From Coptis chinensis (lineage: Eukaryota > Streptophyta > Magnoliopsida > Ranunculales > Ranunculaceae): a stretch of DNA of 64,000 nucleotides. The number at the start of each line of letters is the position of its first letter. Within the stretch, counting starts at the first letter, position 1. Below are positions 1 to 11,300 of the stretch, piece after piece. The DNA lies in assembly GCA_015680905.1 (NCBI GenBank), contig CM027382.1, positions 7,351,501-7,415,500 on the forward strand. Reading direction: 5' to 3'. Both the position numbers and the translations under genes were made by a program. A model generated the notes under the pieces. That model saw nothing but the letters and a program-made list of their open reading frames with translations. It ran no database searches and was not told the origin of the DNA.

Positions 1-2162
1 AGTTTTGCATTTAAAATTGTGTTTATCTTATCTCTTTCCGTATGATTGGTAACTTCTTGCTATTCAAGTAGCTTCAATATATATGAACTTCGCCTTATTA
101 GGCAATCTCACAAAACTTCAATTAAACTTCAATTATTAAACAACAAAATAAAATTTAAGGGTTTTATCAAATGTGAGTTTTTTTTTTAATGGAGGATGAG
201 GTTTTCACGTTATAAGAAATTTCGATGAGTGACAAATATAATATTAATATATAATAGTTCTGCATATTTGCAAATATTTTTTAGAATAATTAATATAACA
301 ACACCCATTCGTAGATAATCTTTGTAGATTCGACATAGTGAGTCATGCATAATTTAAAGAATAATTAACGGGAAATTGGGAACTAGATAATCTTTGATGA
401 TCCAACATAATAAATCAAATATAATTTATTTTTTATGTCATGTTTGGAAGGACACTATAGATAGATCAGTAGAAGTTGGTATTACACACTACATTGGATA
501 ATTAAAAGAAAATCGAAAACTGGATTCAAATACATAACTAAGCTCAAAGAGTAATTAACGGGAAATCGAAAACTTTATGTAAATACAATAAACTAAACTC
601 AAAAAGTAATTAACTAGAAATCGAAAACTGGATGCAATTGCATTAAACTAACGCCAGAGAACAACTAATGGAAAATTAGAAAATAGATGAAAATTCTTGA
701 AAAATATTTAATGGGAAATCGTAAACGGTATGCATTAAACATTAAACAAACCTCAAATAATAATTAATAGGAAACCAGAAACTGGATGCAAATGCATTGA
801 ACTAAACTCAAAATATAATTAACATAAAATCAAAAACCAAATGTAACTGCATTGAACTAACCTCATAGAATAATTGGTGGGAAATCAGAAACTAAATGCA
901 AATATGCACTGAAATAACCTCAAAGAATAGTTAACGAGAAATCAGAAACCGGATGTAATTGCATCGAACTAATCTTAAAGCATAAATAATAAATTGGATG
1001 CAAATGCATTAAACTAACCTCAATAAATAATTAACGGAAAATCAGAAATTAGATGCAAATTCATTGAACTAACCTCAAACAATAATTAACTGAAAATCGA
1101 GAACTAGATGCAAATGCAATCTTATCAAATAATAAACGAGAAATCGAAAACTGGATGCAAATACATTGAACTAATCTCACAGAATAATTAACCGGAAATC
1201 AGAAACTTGATGCAAATGCATTGAACTGACCTCAAAGAACAATTAACATGAAATTGAAAATTGGATGCAGATGTATTGAACTAACCACAAATAATAATTA
1301 ATGAGAAATCGGAAATTGGATGCAACTGCATTGAACTAACCTCAAAAAATAAATAACGGGAATCAAAAATTGGATGCAACTGCATTCAACTAACCTCAAA
1401 ATATAAATAATGGAAAATCAGAAATTGGATACAGATGTATTGAACTAATCTCAAAGAGTAATTAACGGGAGATTGGAACCTTGATGCAAATGTATTGAAC
1501 TAATCTCAAAGACTAATTAATTCAACATAAAAAATTGGATGCAACTGTACTAAATTAACCTTAATAAATAACTAATGGGAAATTATAAAGTGGATGCAAT
1601 TGCACTGAACTAACCTTAAATAATAATTAACGGGAAATCGAAAACTTGATGCAACTGCATTGAACTAACCTCAAAGAATAATTAATGATAAATTGAAAAC
1701 TGAATGCAATATACTACATTGAACTAACTTCAAAGAATAATTAATGGAAAATCATAAACTTAATGCAAATGCATTGAACTAATAACCCTAAAACATGTTT
1801 GTATTATAAGTATAGAGAATAAATGTCTCGAAAAATATAGTTTTTCATTTTAAGTAGTGTTTATCATAATTTTTTTATTATGATTAAGAATGTCATGCTA
1901 TTCAAGTAGCTTCAATATTGTCTTCGTCACATTAGACATTCTCACAAAATTTCAATCAAACTTTTATTATTAAACCTAACAACAAAAAGAAGTCGATGAG
2001 TTTTATCAAGGTTTGATGCTTCATTTTTGTAGAGAGTGGTGCAAGAAATTTGAATGATTGGTTAATATAATTTTCATATCTCATAGCTATGCATAGTTGC
2101 TAATATTTTTTACAATAATTTAATATAACGACACCCGTTCGTAGGACGGGTTCGAAAGCTAG
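1..2162 (+). mobile_element. Helitron-like non-autonomous element, 3' end at 2162
   Basis: The right end has the layout of a Helitron 3' terminus. A perfect 6-bp stem (2133-2138 with 2146-2151, 7-nt loop) is followed 7 nt later by CTAG (2159-2162), and the next host base is T, as expected for insertion between A and T. No Rep/helicase coding is visible, so it is non-autonomous. The sequence just upstream of the end (about 1,885-2,140) is repeated in diverged form at about 55-310, which suggests a tandem or nested pair of ends. Between them lies a minisatellite. The 5' terminus (TC) was not located and may lie outside the window. Confidence 0.6.
350..1790. repeat. 55-bp minisatellite, diverged, about 25 units
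   Basis: Units of about 55 bp recur across the stretch. Each has a block like GATGCAAATGCATTGAACTA, then ACCTCAAAGAATAATTAAC, then GGGAAATCGAAAACTG. Units differ by substitutions and small indels. The array lies inside the Helitron-like element, and the same unit recurs in reverse orientation at about 63,180-64,000. Internal minisatellites are common in non-autonomous Helitrons. Period and copy number were estimated by eye. Confidence 0.8.
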
Positions 2163-2808
2163 TTAAGTTCTTATAGTGTTACTGTGTGAGTAGACTGTAA
2201 GTAACTCCTCATGTAAACCCCCCCAACCACCTTTCATCAATACAAATTTTTACTTACTGAGAAAAAAATAAATAAATTTGTAATCCCATAGCATGCCAAT
2301 ATAGCATCTACAGCGCATGTCTTTCTGTGCCCCTATTTGCAAGAGCTATGGAGATGTGAAAGAATAATGCAAACAGCTATCATTTTGGAAAGCTAAGAGC
2401 AATGGATATAACGAAAATGTGAAAGGGAAACTTTAGGGATCAAAAGTAGTGTCGAAGGTAGGAATTCGCTTAATGCAGCTCAAGGCACTGTATGATGGGG
2501 ATTTATAAAGAAAAGTGTGAAAATTTGGTGTTAACCTAATATTTGGCTGTCCAATCATTCCTTATATCTTTTGAAAAATAAATGTTAATCGATGTTAAAA
2601 GAAAAGAAACAGTAGTTCTATTTCTTCTTGTACACATATAATGGTCAGTTGCAATTAGCATTATACAGCTATGTCACACCTTACAAGCCCTTTATCTTCA
2701 TTTGAGCTTTCACCTCTCCAAACTCATGTTGTTCTGTATACCAAAGTAATAGAATTATTTCATGTTGTGTCTGTCCAATGTGATTCTGCGAATCACAGTA
2801 ATATATCA
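2163..2808. other. Intergenic and 3' UTR of the DUF21 gene
   Basis: No gene is seen. The right part (about 2,640-2,808) should hold the 3' UTR of the minus-strand DUF21 gene, whose stop codon is at 2809-2811. I could not pick a poly(A) site with confidence. Confidence 0.4.
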
Positions 2809-5800
2809 TCAAGAAAGCTGATGTGATGAATTCTCGTAATGGTGATCCGTCTCATCAAAGATTTCCTCCTACAACCGAATAAAACCAAAAGTCAAGTGGT
2901 GATGCTTAAGTTTCATATAAAATAAAAACGGACTAGATATCCCACTAGTAAAAGCATTCAGCTAGACGCCTATACCTGTAACAGCTCTTCAATGACATCT
3001 TCCATTGTTATTATGCCAATAGCTTCTTTGGCGAGCTTTGCTAGTGGGCACTCATCAATTGATAGGATGTCTTTATCCCATTTCTTGCTCCTCGTCCTTA
3101 GGACATCTGCATCACTACTGGGAAAACTTTTCCACTGTTGGAGCCTTCTCTTGGTCTTTCTGACCTCTTTCGGATGCCTTTCTCCTTCAGTATCCACCCT
3201 CACTTCAACAAGATACGATTTTCCTACAGAACGAAAATATATTAGGCTAAAATGCACAGTCCAAACTAAAAGGCTCATCTGATGTGAAAATATTTTCCTG
3301 TAGCTGCTGACCTTCAGCTGGGCTCTTGGTCTCCGCCATCTCTGCTGGTTCGTCTTGTGACCTTATGACAGCAGCCATGTGGCTGTTTCCTTTCTGAAAT
3401 TGATTCAAGATGTCATACAGAGGCATCGTCTCAGGAACCCTAGCACAAGGATGGAAATATCACTACTTGCTACTAATTACTACTTGCAGACTCTTTACAA
3501 CAAGATCCCATAGTAAGACTAAAGACCTTTTCAAACTAGGAAAAAAAGTCTGTTTTCAAGCCTGAACAAACCCAAAAAAACATAAAAACTGGACATACCG
3601 GAAAAACAGATGTATAATTTAAAGATGGGGAAGTAAAAGAAGGAATGTAAGATGATGCAGAAGTTAATATGTGATCTAGGATGACATTTAGCAGTAATTT
3701 CAGACAGGCACATCTTTCAAGTACTGGATTAACTAGACATAGAAGCACATATATTACCACACTCAAGATGAAACTGATATAATGACGGTGAACTGTATAC
3801 ACGGAGTTCAGTCTATAGACTATATATCCTTTCAATGGCCTGATTAGATTCCAACTTTAGGAAACAAATAAAAAATTAAAACTAGGAGCTTAACTATAAC
3901 CACCTATCATTTGTCTTCAATATGGTTTGTCCAGTAAAATGCAACGTTAATTAATCTACTTTTGCTAGATGACATACCATGGAATATGGCGGATAGTGAC
4001 ATTCTTAATAGGAACCTCATCTGCAGGATGGATTGTTAACAAATTCTTTACCTAAGGTTTTAAAAAAACCAGAGATGTTAGAAGGAAAACCAAAAATAAG
4101 AAACAATCCTGCATTTTATGCAATGAGACGTTAGCATTCTTGAAGCAAATTTAAGGATATTACAATTATCAGAAGACAAGACTTCAGATAAAACTCATGG
4201 CAGACCACAAGTCCGATCCGCCAATCCGCCTCTTCAGTAAGGAACCAGAGGTTAGATCAACATATGAATCATAACCAATAAATCAAACACACAATGTCTG
4301 TACAACAGAACCTCACTTACATTGATCAGATATGTGAACCAATCAGTCTATGTGATTCTTAAAATTGTTGTTTAGAGTCTGCATCATAGTAAATACTCTT
4401 TCAAAGAGTAAATATTATTTCACTAAACACCAAGTGTAGCTTTAGAAAGTACAAATCTTGGAGTAAGTTATAATTGAATTTTATAAACCTCCATAACTTA
4501 GAAGGACAACAAAGGTTTTTTGGGCAAACTAGAGTGGAAACTGCGCAATCCTGTGAGCTCGTTGTACAGTTGTATTATAACATTCCAATATGGGAAAAAG
4601 CTTCATCAGATTGATTTGTCAATGAAAATTATAATAAAAATACAGATAACATATTCAGCTTATACATAAAAAACTACATAATTTGTAGTTCTCAAGAAAG
4701 AGATTATAAACCTCTGAAAAATTACCAATATAAGTCCAATTATGTTTGTATGCTGCTCATAGTAAACAGGTACTCTGCTATGCCCTTTCTCCAAAATTTG
4801 CTTCATCAAGTCCCTGTATCATAAAAAGTATGCAGTGAATTTTATCACGAAGAACACTGAACACTCATCCTAGACAATTCACCTAAGGTTTGTAACTTTG
4901 TATTCATCAGGTTTTTACATACCTGTCAAGCTTTGCATTAATATCAATTGTAAAAGTGTCAGATATAGGTTGCATGGCATCTTTTGCTGTCTTCTGAGTA
5001 AGTTCAAGCGCTCCAGCTATAATAGTGGTTTCATCATGAGTTAGTTCTCCACCCTTTCCAGCCTGCATCCAAGTCAAAGAAGAATATGGCAAGTAGATGA
5101 AATGAAAAGGCAGTAGGAATGTCAAGCCAACAACGATTTACAATTACTCTCTGTCTCTCTTCCAACATAAGTTATGCAATTTTTTGGATATTGATACGCA
5201 GAACAAGGAAACCTTTGTGCGTAAATATGTCAATATCAAATTCTAACATAAATCCCAGTAGGACTCCTCATGACACTGAAAGAAAGCAAGTATATTGCCT
5301 ATCAATAGAATTTTTTTGATTAACCACAGGCATAATGGACGTACACATGCACAACTATTCTGAACTACATCAATTTATATTCTGATATGAAGTTTTAATG
5401 CAGACATAGATGACAATTTCATAGGAGTCGAGCAATAGAAGAAAAACTCACCGCATTACCATGCAGATCAACAAGTGTTTTCAGTTCAGCTCTTCGGAAG
5501 AGTGCTACATGCCCATTCCCCAACAGATAGTCCAGTAGCTGAAAAATTAGAAAATACAGGCCATTTAAGGCCTTTGCTGTGATGAATATCCAAATAACAA
5601 TATGGGGTTCTTTTCTTTGGTAAATCAATTTATGGCTACCTGCCTATCATTTTAACAACTTATACAAAAACACATGGAAAAGTCGTCATGCAAGAAAACA
5701 AGCAGAATACCACCTTACTTATGGGGTATGCAATAGGATAGCAAACCCAAACAAGTACACGAACGAATGGAGCCAGGGATGAACCTATTGCCAAACCATA

Positions 5801-7224
5801 TCGTGAACAGATAGATTGTGGTATGATCTGTTCATAGAAAATATGGAACATGTATAATTAGGTGTGTAGACCCATCAAAAGGTGCAGGAAGTTCATCAGT
5901 CAATCAGGGTATCTCACCTCGCCAACAAGCAGTATCAACGTCACTGAAATCAATATAGCAACCCAAGCTGTAACTATACCATCAAGGAAAACTGGGAGTG
6001 CCTGACAGAGAAATATTTTTCATTTTTCTCTAGATAAGCCAGGCTTTCTCTTAAACGGACATGTTCGTGGGCAGCTTCTATAGTGTCTTGAACAACTTAT
6101 ATAATGTCTTGAACAACTTTTTAATTTACGCTTATTAACTTGTTTAACATACGACACTATATAAGTTGTGCAAGACACTATATAAGCTGCTTAAGGCACT
6201 ATACAATATGTCCGTTTAAGAGAAAGAAATAAGAAGCGCCCTAGAGAAAACTTACCTCCATGGCAATAGCATTGCAAATAAGAAGGGTGCAAAGCAACAA
6301 ATGCTGATTTTTTACCACAGGCATTATCTTTGCTGAAAAAGAATAATCAAGAAAAAGAAATGACGTAAAATTTGTATTAGCAGACATTTGGAATCTGTAG
6401 TTCTACTTCCCACTGAGGCTTTTATTGACTACACTAGTCAAACAAATACATAAATGGGGGAGTGGAAGTTCATTCATAAGCGCTTGGAGCAAGTACTCTC
6501 AAGTCTCACCTAAGCACCTTCCACCACGTGTGGTAGGTGTGTATACATCTCCAGAAATATTTACATCTACCACATCTCTAGAAATATTTACCTAAGGATT
6601 TGCCTAGTCTTCTACCATATCTGGTGTGTAGATCATTCGAGAATATTGCACCTATACACTAAGGAGGTGAGCAAAGTTTAATTTGTTCTGTAATTGTGTG
6701 ACCTCACGATTCAACTAAATGTTGGTTCTTGAAGAATTTAAATGGAGACGAGCACTTCCTAAAGAATATATAGGAAGTGGATTGAAAATTTGGTACATCC
6801 AACTCAAGTCTCAAAGCAAATAAAATTGTATTGGTTATTCTTGACCATCAAGTATGTGCTATGTGCTATATAGTTAACAAAATTCGATACATCCAACTCG
6901 AAGTCTCGAAACCAAATGGCAAAGACCGAAGCAGTCCTAGGAACTTATTTTCTTATGATGCAACAATTAATATGATTGACGATTTGACGGCACATGAAAA
7001 CAATAATAAAATAAAACTCAATTGAGATTGGCATTGCTATACGTACCTGCATGTTTACGATCATTAGGAGTTCCAGATTTAGCTAAAACTTCAAGATCAA
7101 CAATACTCAAGGACATGAGACCTAAAGTGAGTCCAGACATTAAACCAGCAAATATAACCAATAAAATAATGATTACAATGTAAATGAAGAACCCTGTTTC
7201 GCAACATTTGTGCTCTATCGCCAT
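2809..7224 (-). CDS. DUF21/CBS-domain (CNNM/CorC-type) membrane protein, 11 exons
   Basis: Exons, in transcript order: 7047-7224, 6256-6332, 5918-6001, 5714-5827, 5452-5538, 4923-5062, 4726-4813, 3978-4051, 3312-3439, 2976-3223, 2809-2868. All introns are GT-AG. The coding total is 1,278 nt, 425 residues, the normal length for plant DUF21 proteins of the At2g14520/At4g33700 type. Residues 12-34, about 69-85, 93-112 and 125-148 are hydrophobic and form the DUF21 transmembrane domain, with the family motif [13 protein letters not shown] in the first segment. A CBS pair follows ([11 protein letters not shown] in CBS1, [20 protein letters not shown] at the C-terminus), with a charged loop before the last part. 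The family is related to CorC/CNNM metal transporters; the plant proteins are largely uncharacterised, so transport of Mg or other ions is inference. The ATG at 7224 begins the conserved N-terminus (MAIEHKCC). Confidence 0.93.
6032..6250. mobile_element. Palindromic MITE in an intron of the DUF21 gene
   Basis: The third exon (5918-6001) and second exon (6256-6332) are separated by a 254-bp intron that is almost entirely an inverted repeat. A perfect 19-bp match pairs 6044-6062 with 6208-6226, an outer TTTTCTCTAG (about 6033-6042) pairs with CTAGAGAAAA (6241-6250), and the inner arms also pair imperfectly (the block TATAGTGTCTTG and its complement). It encodes nothing. The right terminus stops directly at the splice donor. 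The superfamily is not clear and I could not define a target duplication. Confidence 0.7.
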
Positions 7225-8377
7225 CTAGTTTATTATTGCTCTAAGGTTAATGAAGCTGAGTTCAAATCATTCTTCCATTTTAAGCTTTAATAGTTTCGAA
7301 TGTATGAAAGATTCCAAGAAGCTTCGGAAAAATTTCTTGAAATGAGAGAGAGAGAATGAGAATGAGAATGGGAATGACACCAACAACGAATTGAGAGGGA
7401 GACAGTGGTAGTTTGTTTTGACAGTTGGCAAGTGGGATTGAGCGTTGGAGAGAATAAGACGCGAATATGTTCATCAGCCAAATTGGAGTTCGGGTTCGCC
7501 CCCTTGTACAAACAAAAACTAATGGAAGCCATTGATCTGCTTACATCTGTTAACCAGATCGATGGTTTATTTTTACAATTGCACACACATTGCCAGACAA
7601 TTTCCTGACACTCTGTCCGTTAAGCAGGCAAGAATCTGAAAATGCAGTAAAAAGTTGTTTACCACGAAAAGATACAAGCAAGCACACCAACTATTACCAA
7701 AACAAAAAAACACTGACAGAAATCTCCATTAAAACCTCACTATGATATATTTCATTCCAAGAAAATTACTTCCATTGCAATATTCTGTAGTATACTTTCT
7801 GATCAATCTTGACAAGGTGGTTTTCATCTCCAACCCCAACTCTAACTGAAAGACAACACTAACTGTATATGGAAAACTCTAACAATACAAATTAGACTCT
7901 ACATTTACACAAGATAGAGCAAATCATTACACGTTAATGCTGGGAGACAGCCCCAGCCACGCCAAACAGACTGGGAGACTTTCGGAATACCTGCTTCCTT
8001 CATCCTCTGTGACAAACAACAAGCTTTAATCAGTGCCAATTATGGTGAATTTGTTTAATAAATTGATAGAAACTCATATTCCCTTCTGTTGAAAGACTGT
8101 TCTATTTAGACCAGCTATATATATAAAAACTTTAAAAAGGTTACCAATATGCAAAGATGAGGAGATAAACTGATTTAAATATGAAGGAAGTAGCTAAAAT
8201 AAGGAACACCTTCAGAATATAAGCAGAATGGAATATACCACTTTATCAGTAACAATAACATATGTGATTAGTAATGCACACTGAAAATCATTTAATCAAT
8301 AAAAAAAAATCGTCACCTGGCTAAAAACCCATTTCTGAAATTTCATTATGTTCTGTAAGTTCTCTTTCCTGTACGAT
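7225..8377. other. Spacer between two head-to-tail genes: promoter/5' UTR of DUF21 gene, 3' UTR of NMCP2-like gene
   Basis: The left part, 7225 to about 7,600, is the 5' UTR/promoter side of the DUF21 gene and includes a GA-rich stretch on the plus strand near 7,346-7,372. The right part should be the 3' UTR of the NMCP2-like gene. It can hold a 3' intron: a GTGACG donor after 8317 and a CAG acceptor before 8006 on the minus strand. The block below 8006 is open in two frames, so it could be UTR or an alternative last exon. Confidence 0.5.
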
Positions 8378-11300
8378 TCATTTCGCAGAAAATTCTAAGC
8401 CATTTGCCACTCTCTCAGAAAATGCATTTCCATCTATGCCTCCATCAACAATATCATCTTGGGGGGAAGCGAATGTGAAGTTTGGTGAACAATCTAGTCC
8501 AGCTAGTATCGCTTCAGAAAATGCATTTGCACCTATGACTCCATCATCAGGATCATCTTGGTGGGAAGCAGGTGTGAAGCTCTGTGAACAGTCCAGTTTG
8601 TTTAGTTCTGCGGAGGTTTCAATCCCTTTAATTTCAGTAGCATCACTATCAATTACACACTTCATGGTTTCATTAGCACCATCGCCATTTTCTTCAGGGT
8701 TTTTGGGAGTCTGGCCGTATAATGGAAAACCATTTTTCTCTACTGAGGGAGGAGCAGCACTGGAAACAAAAATATAGTGCAAAAACACATTTAATTTTAC
8801 CATACAGAAAATAAAGCTATATTGACATTACTTTAAAATCAAACTGACAAGAATACAAGATTATGATAGTGATTTAAGTATTACCAGTCTGACGTGGTCT
8901 CTTCTAATGGTGTTACAGGAGAATCTCCTCCTTGCCTTCTTTTCTTCTTGTTACGCCCTTGCTTCAATGGCAATTCAAAATCATCAGGGGAGGAAGACCT
9001 ATTAACTCTTTTTCTTCCAGCTAAAACCCCTGCATCAGGATATAGTGCATCTTCAGTGACTTCTGTTTCGATTTCAGATTCCATAACTGATGCACCTTTT
9101 ACAATCTCATCAGCTAACGGTACTTCAAGTATCACTTTTGGTTCTTCATTAACCGATTTAATAGGCTGCATCCTTTGGAAACCACTGTCTTTCCTCTCAC
9201 TCCTCGGTATATACTGGTCAACCAGATCAGACTCGTCCTGGACATTCTTCAGTTGGGCCAACCCAACTTTCTTGCTTTGTTTGGAATACATGTCTTCCAG
9301 TAACTTTGCACCTCCAAACTCGGTAGCAGCTGATCTTTCATTGTCGTTAACAGAAGACATCTCAGGAGAAGGTTTGAAAATTATGTCAGAACACCTTTTT
9401 AACCATGACCTGGTCGAACTAGGGGGTGAAGCACTATCTTGTGCTTTCTTTGAAATCAAACTAGAGCCCAACCAACCACTGCGAGCATCTTTTGAGGTAA
9501 GCAATTTCAGCTCATCGTCCTTCGATATTGCCTGAAAATCTTGATATCGTTTGGCAGGACGGTTTTGTCTGGTGAACTTAAAATCTTCTTCTATCTCAGA
9601 TAAAACAAAATCTTCTGAGGCTAGTTTCAAGCTCTCCAACTGATCAAGTTGCTGGATCTGAGCATTAATCTTTTCACTATCTGAACGCAGTAATTCCCTT
9701 TGTTCCTTTAGCTTCTCCCTTTGAATCTGAAGTTCTTCAACAGACTTTTTAAGTTCAGCCAGCTCATTTTCCCTCCGCTCGTGATCCAGGGTGATCCCTA
9801 TTCTTTCATCATCAAGCCTTCTCATTTCTGATTCAACAATTTCCCGCTCCTTAGCAAGTATCTCCTTCACAGAATTAATATACTGAAGTTCTTTTGTCTT
9901 TTCTTGCTCAAAGGCATCCTCCTTTTCCCTTAGATACCTTTCTATCTCATCCCTCCTTTTACGGATACAATTTTCCAACTCAATCTTCTGAAGTTCAATA
10001 TCTTGGACAAAATTTTCTCGCTCCAGCTGAATCCTGCTGAACCACTCAGAATGTTCTTGTTCCATCTTACTTAAGAAATCTTCGCGCTCACTAGAAAGGG
10101 ACCCCACATCACGCTTAAACTGTTCCTGCAGTTCATCTTTCTCAGCTTTTAGCCTAGCACGTTCCTCTTTAAGAAACTTTGCAACTGATTTCCTCTCTTC
10201 AGAAATGCGTTCTGCTTCTTGCCGTAGTTCATCTCTTTTCTCATCTATCAGCTCCCACTCAGTTTCAAATTTTGATTTCTCTGCCTTTAACTCTTCGGCT
10301 TCAGTTATGAGATCAAGCTTTTGAGCTCTGATACTATCAACTTCATCATTTAGTTTCACTTCTAGAACCAGTAACTCATTCCTTTCATGTTTGGTCGCTT
10401 CTAGCTTCTCCTGTGCTTCCTCTACTTCTTTTTTCTTGGTTTCCAGTGAATCAAATGATATATGGAGGTCGGCCTTCATACTCTTTATCTCTTCCTTTTC
10501 TTTTTGCATATAAAGCTTCTCCAGTTCAATAGCTTCTTTGGCAGCAGAGAGATTCTCCTCTATTTCTTGGAGCGAGTTTAGCTTCTCAGTTACATCCTTC
10601 TCCTTCTCAGATAGAGCTCTTAGTTGTAAATCGATCTCTTGCTCCCTTTCCCGAACCAAATCTTCACGCTGATCAAGATCAACCTCCCTCAACTCACAAT
10701 CCCGTCTTTTGGTCTCTGTCTCATCCTCCATTGATATGCGCTTCTGCTCCATCTCTGCTTCTAGTTCAAGTTTTTTCAACTCGAGAGAAGCTTCATGCTT
10801 GGCTATCAGTCTTTGAATCTCATCCTGCGTGGTTCACCAGAAACTACATTATTTTCCAGTGTTGGAAATTTCAAAATAGAAGTATCAATCAGAATATAAT
10901 AAAACAATATGATTATATTATTGTTAATCTTAAAAAGAATCACTGACATGCTCCTTGCTAGCAAGCTTTTCCTGCACACAAAGCAACTCTCTTTCTTTTT
11001 TATCCAGCATTGCTTCCCTCCTACTAACAGCCTGATAGCAAGAAAGGACAAACAGTGTAATTATGCTTCCAAATAGCACAATAATCCAAAGTAATTGAGA
11101 ATGAATTACGTGATAGCTTCTTGAGGTACTTCTGCAAGTGTTGGTGATATTCAAACACCCACAATCATTATCCTAAATGCACATAGGAATAGAAACCAAC
11201 GCACCTCCTCCCTAGTTGAAAGGGAAGCCAAATTCAAGTTCAAACTTGCTTCTTCCTCATTCAGAGCTATAAGTTTCTTGTCAATCTTCGCTTTTGAATC

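Noticed and set aside
350-1790. Regular repeats that could suggest a CRISPR array
   Set aside because: Plant nuclear DNA; units are contiguous and diverged with no repeat-spacer alternation.
7405-7608. 67-codon plus-strand frame next to the DUF21 gene
   Set aside because: Lies in the 5' UTR/promoter of that gene on the opposite strand, with no similarity.
8894-9535. 213-codon plus-strand frame
   Set aside because: It is a shadow of the long coiled-coil exon of the NMCP2-like gene on the other strand; no independent similarity.
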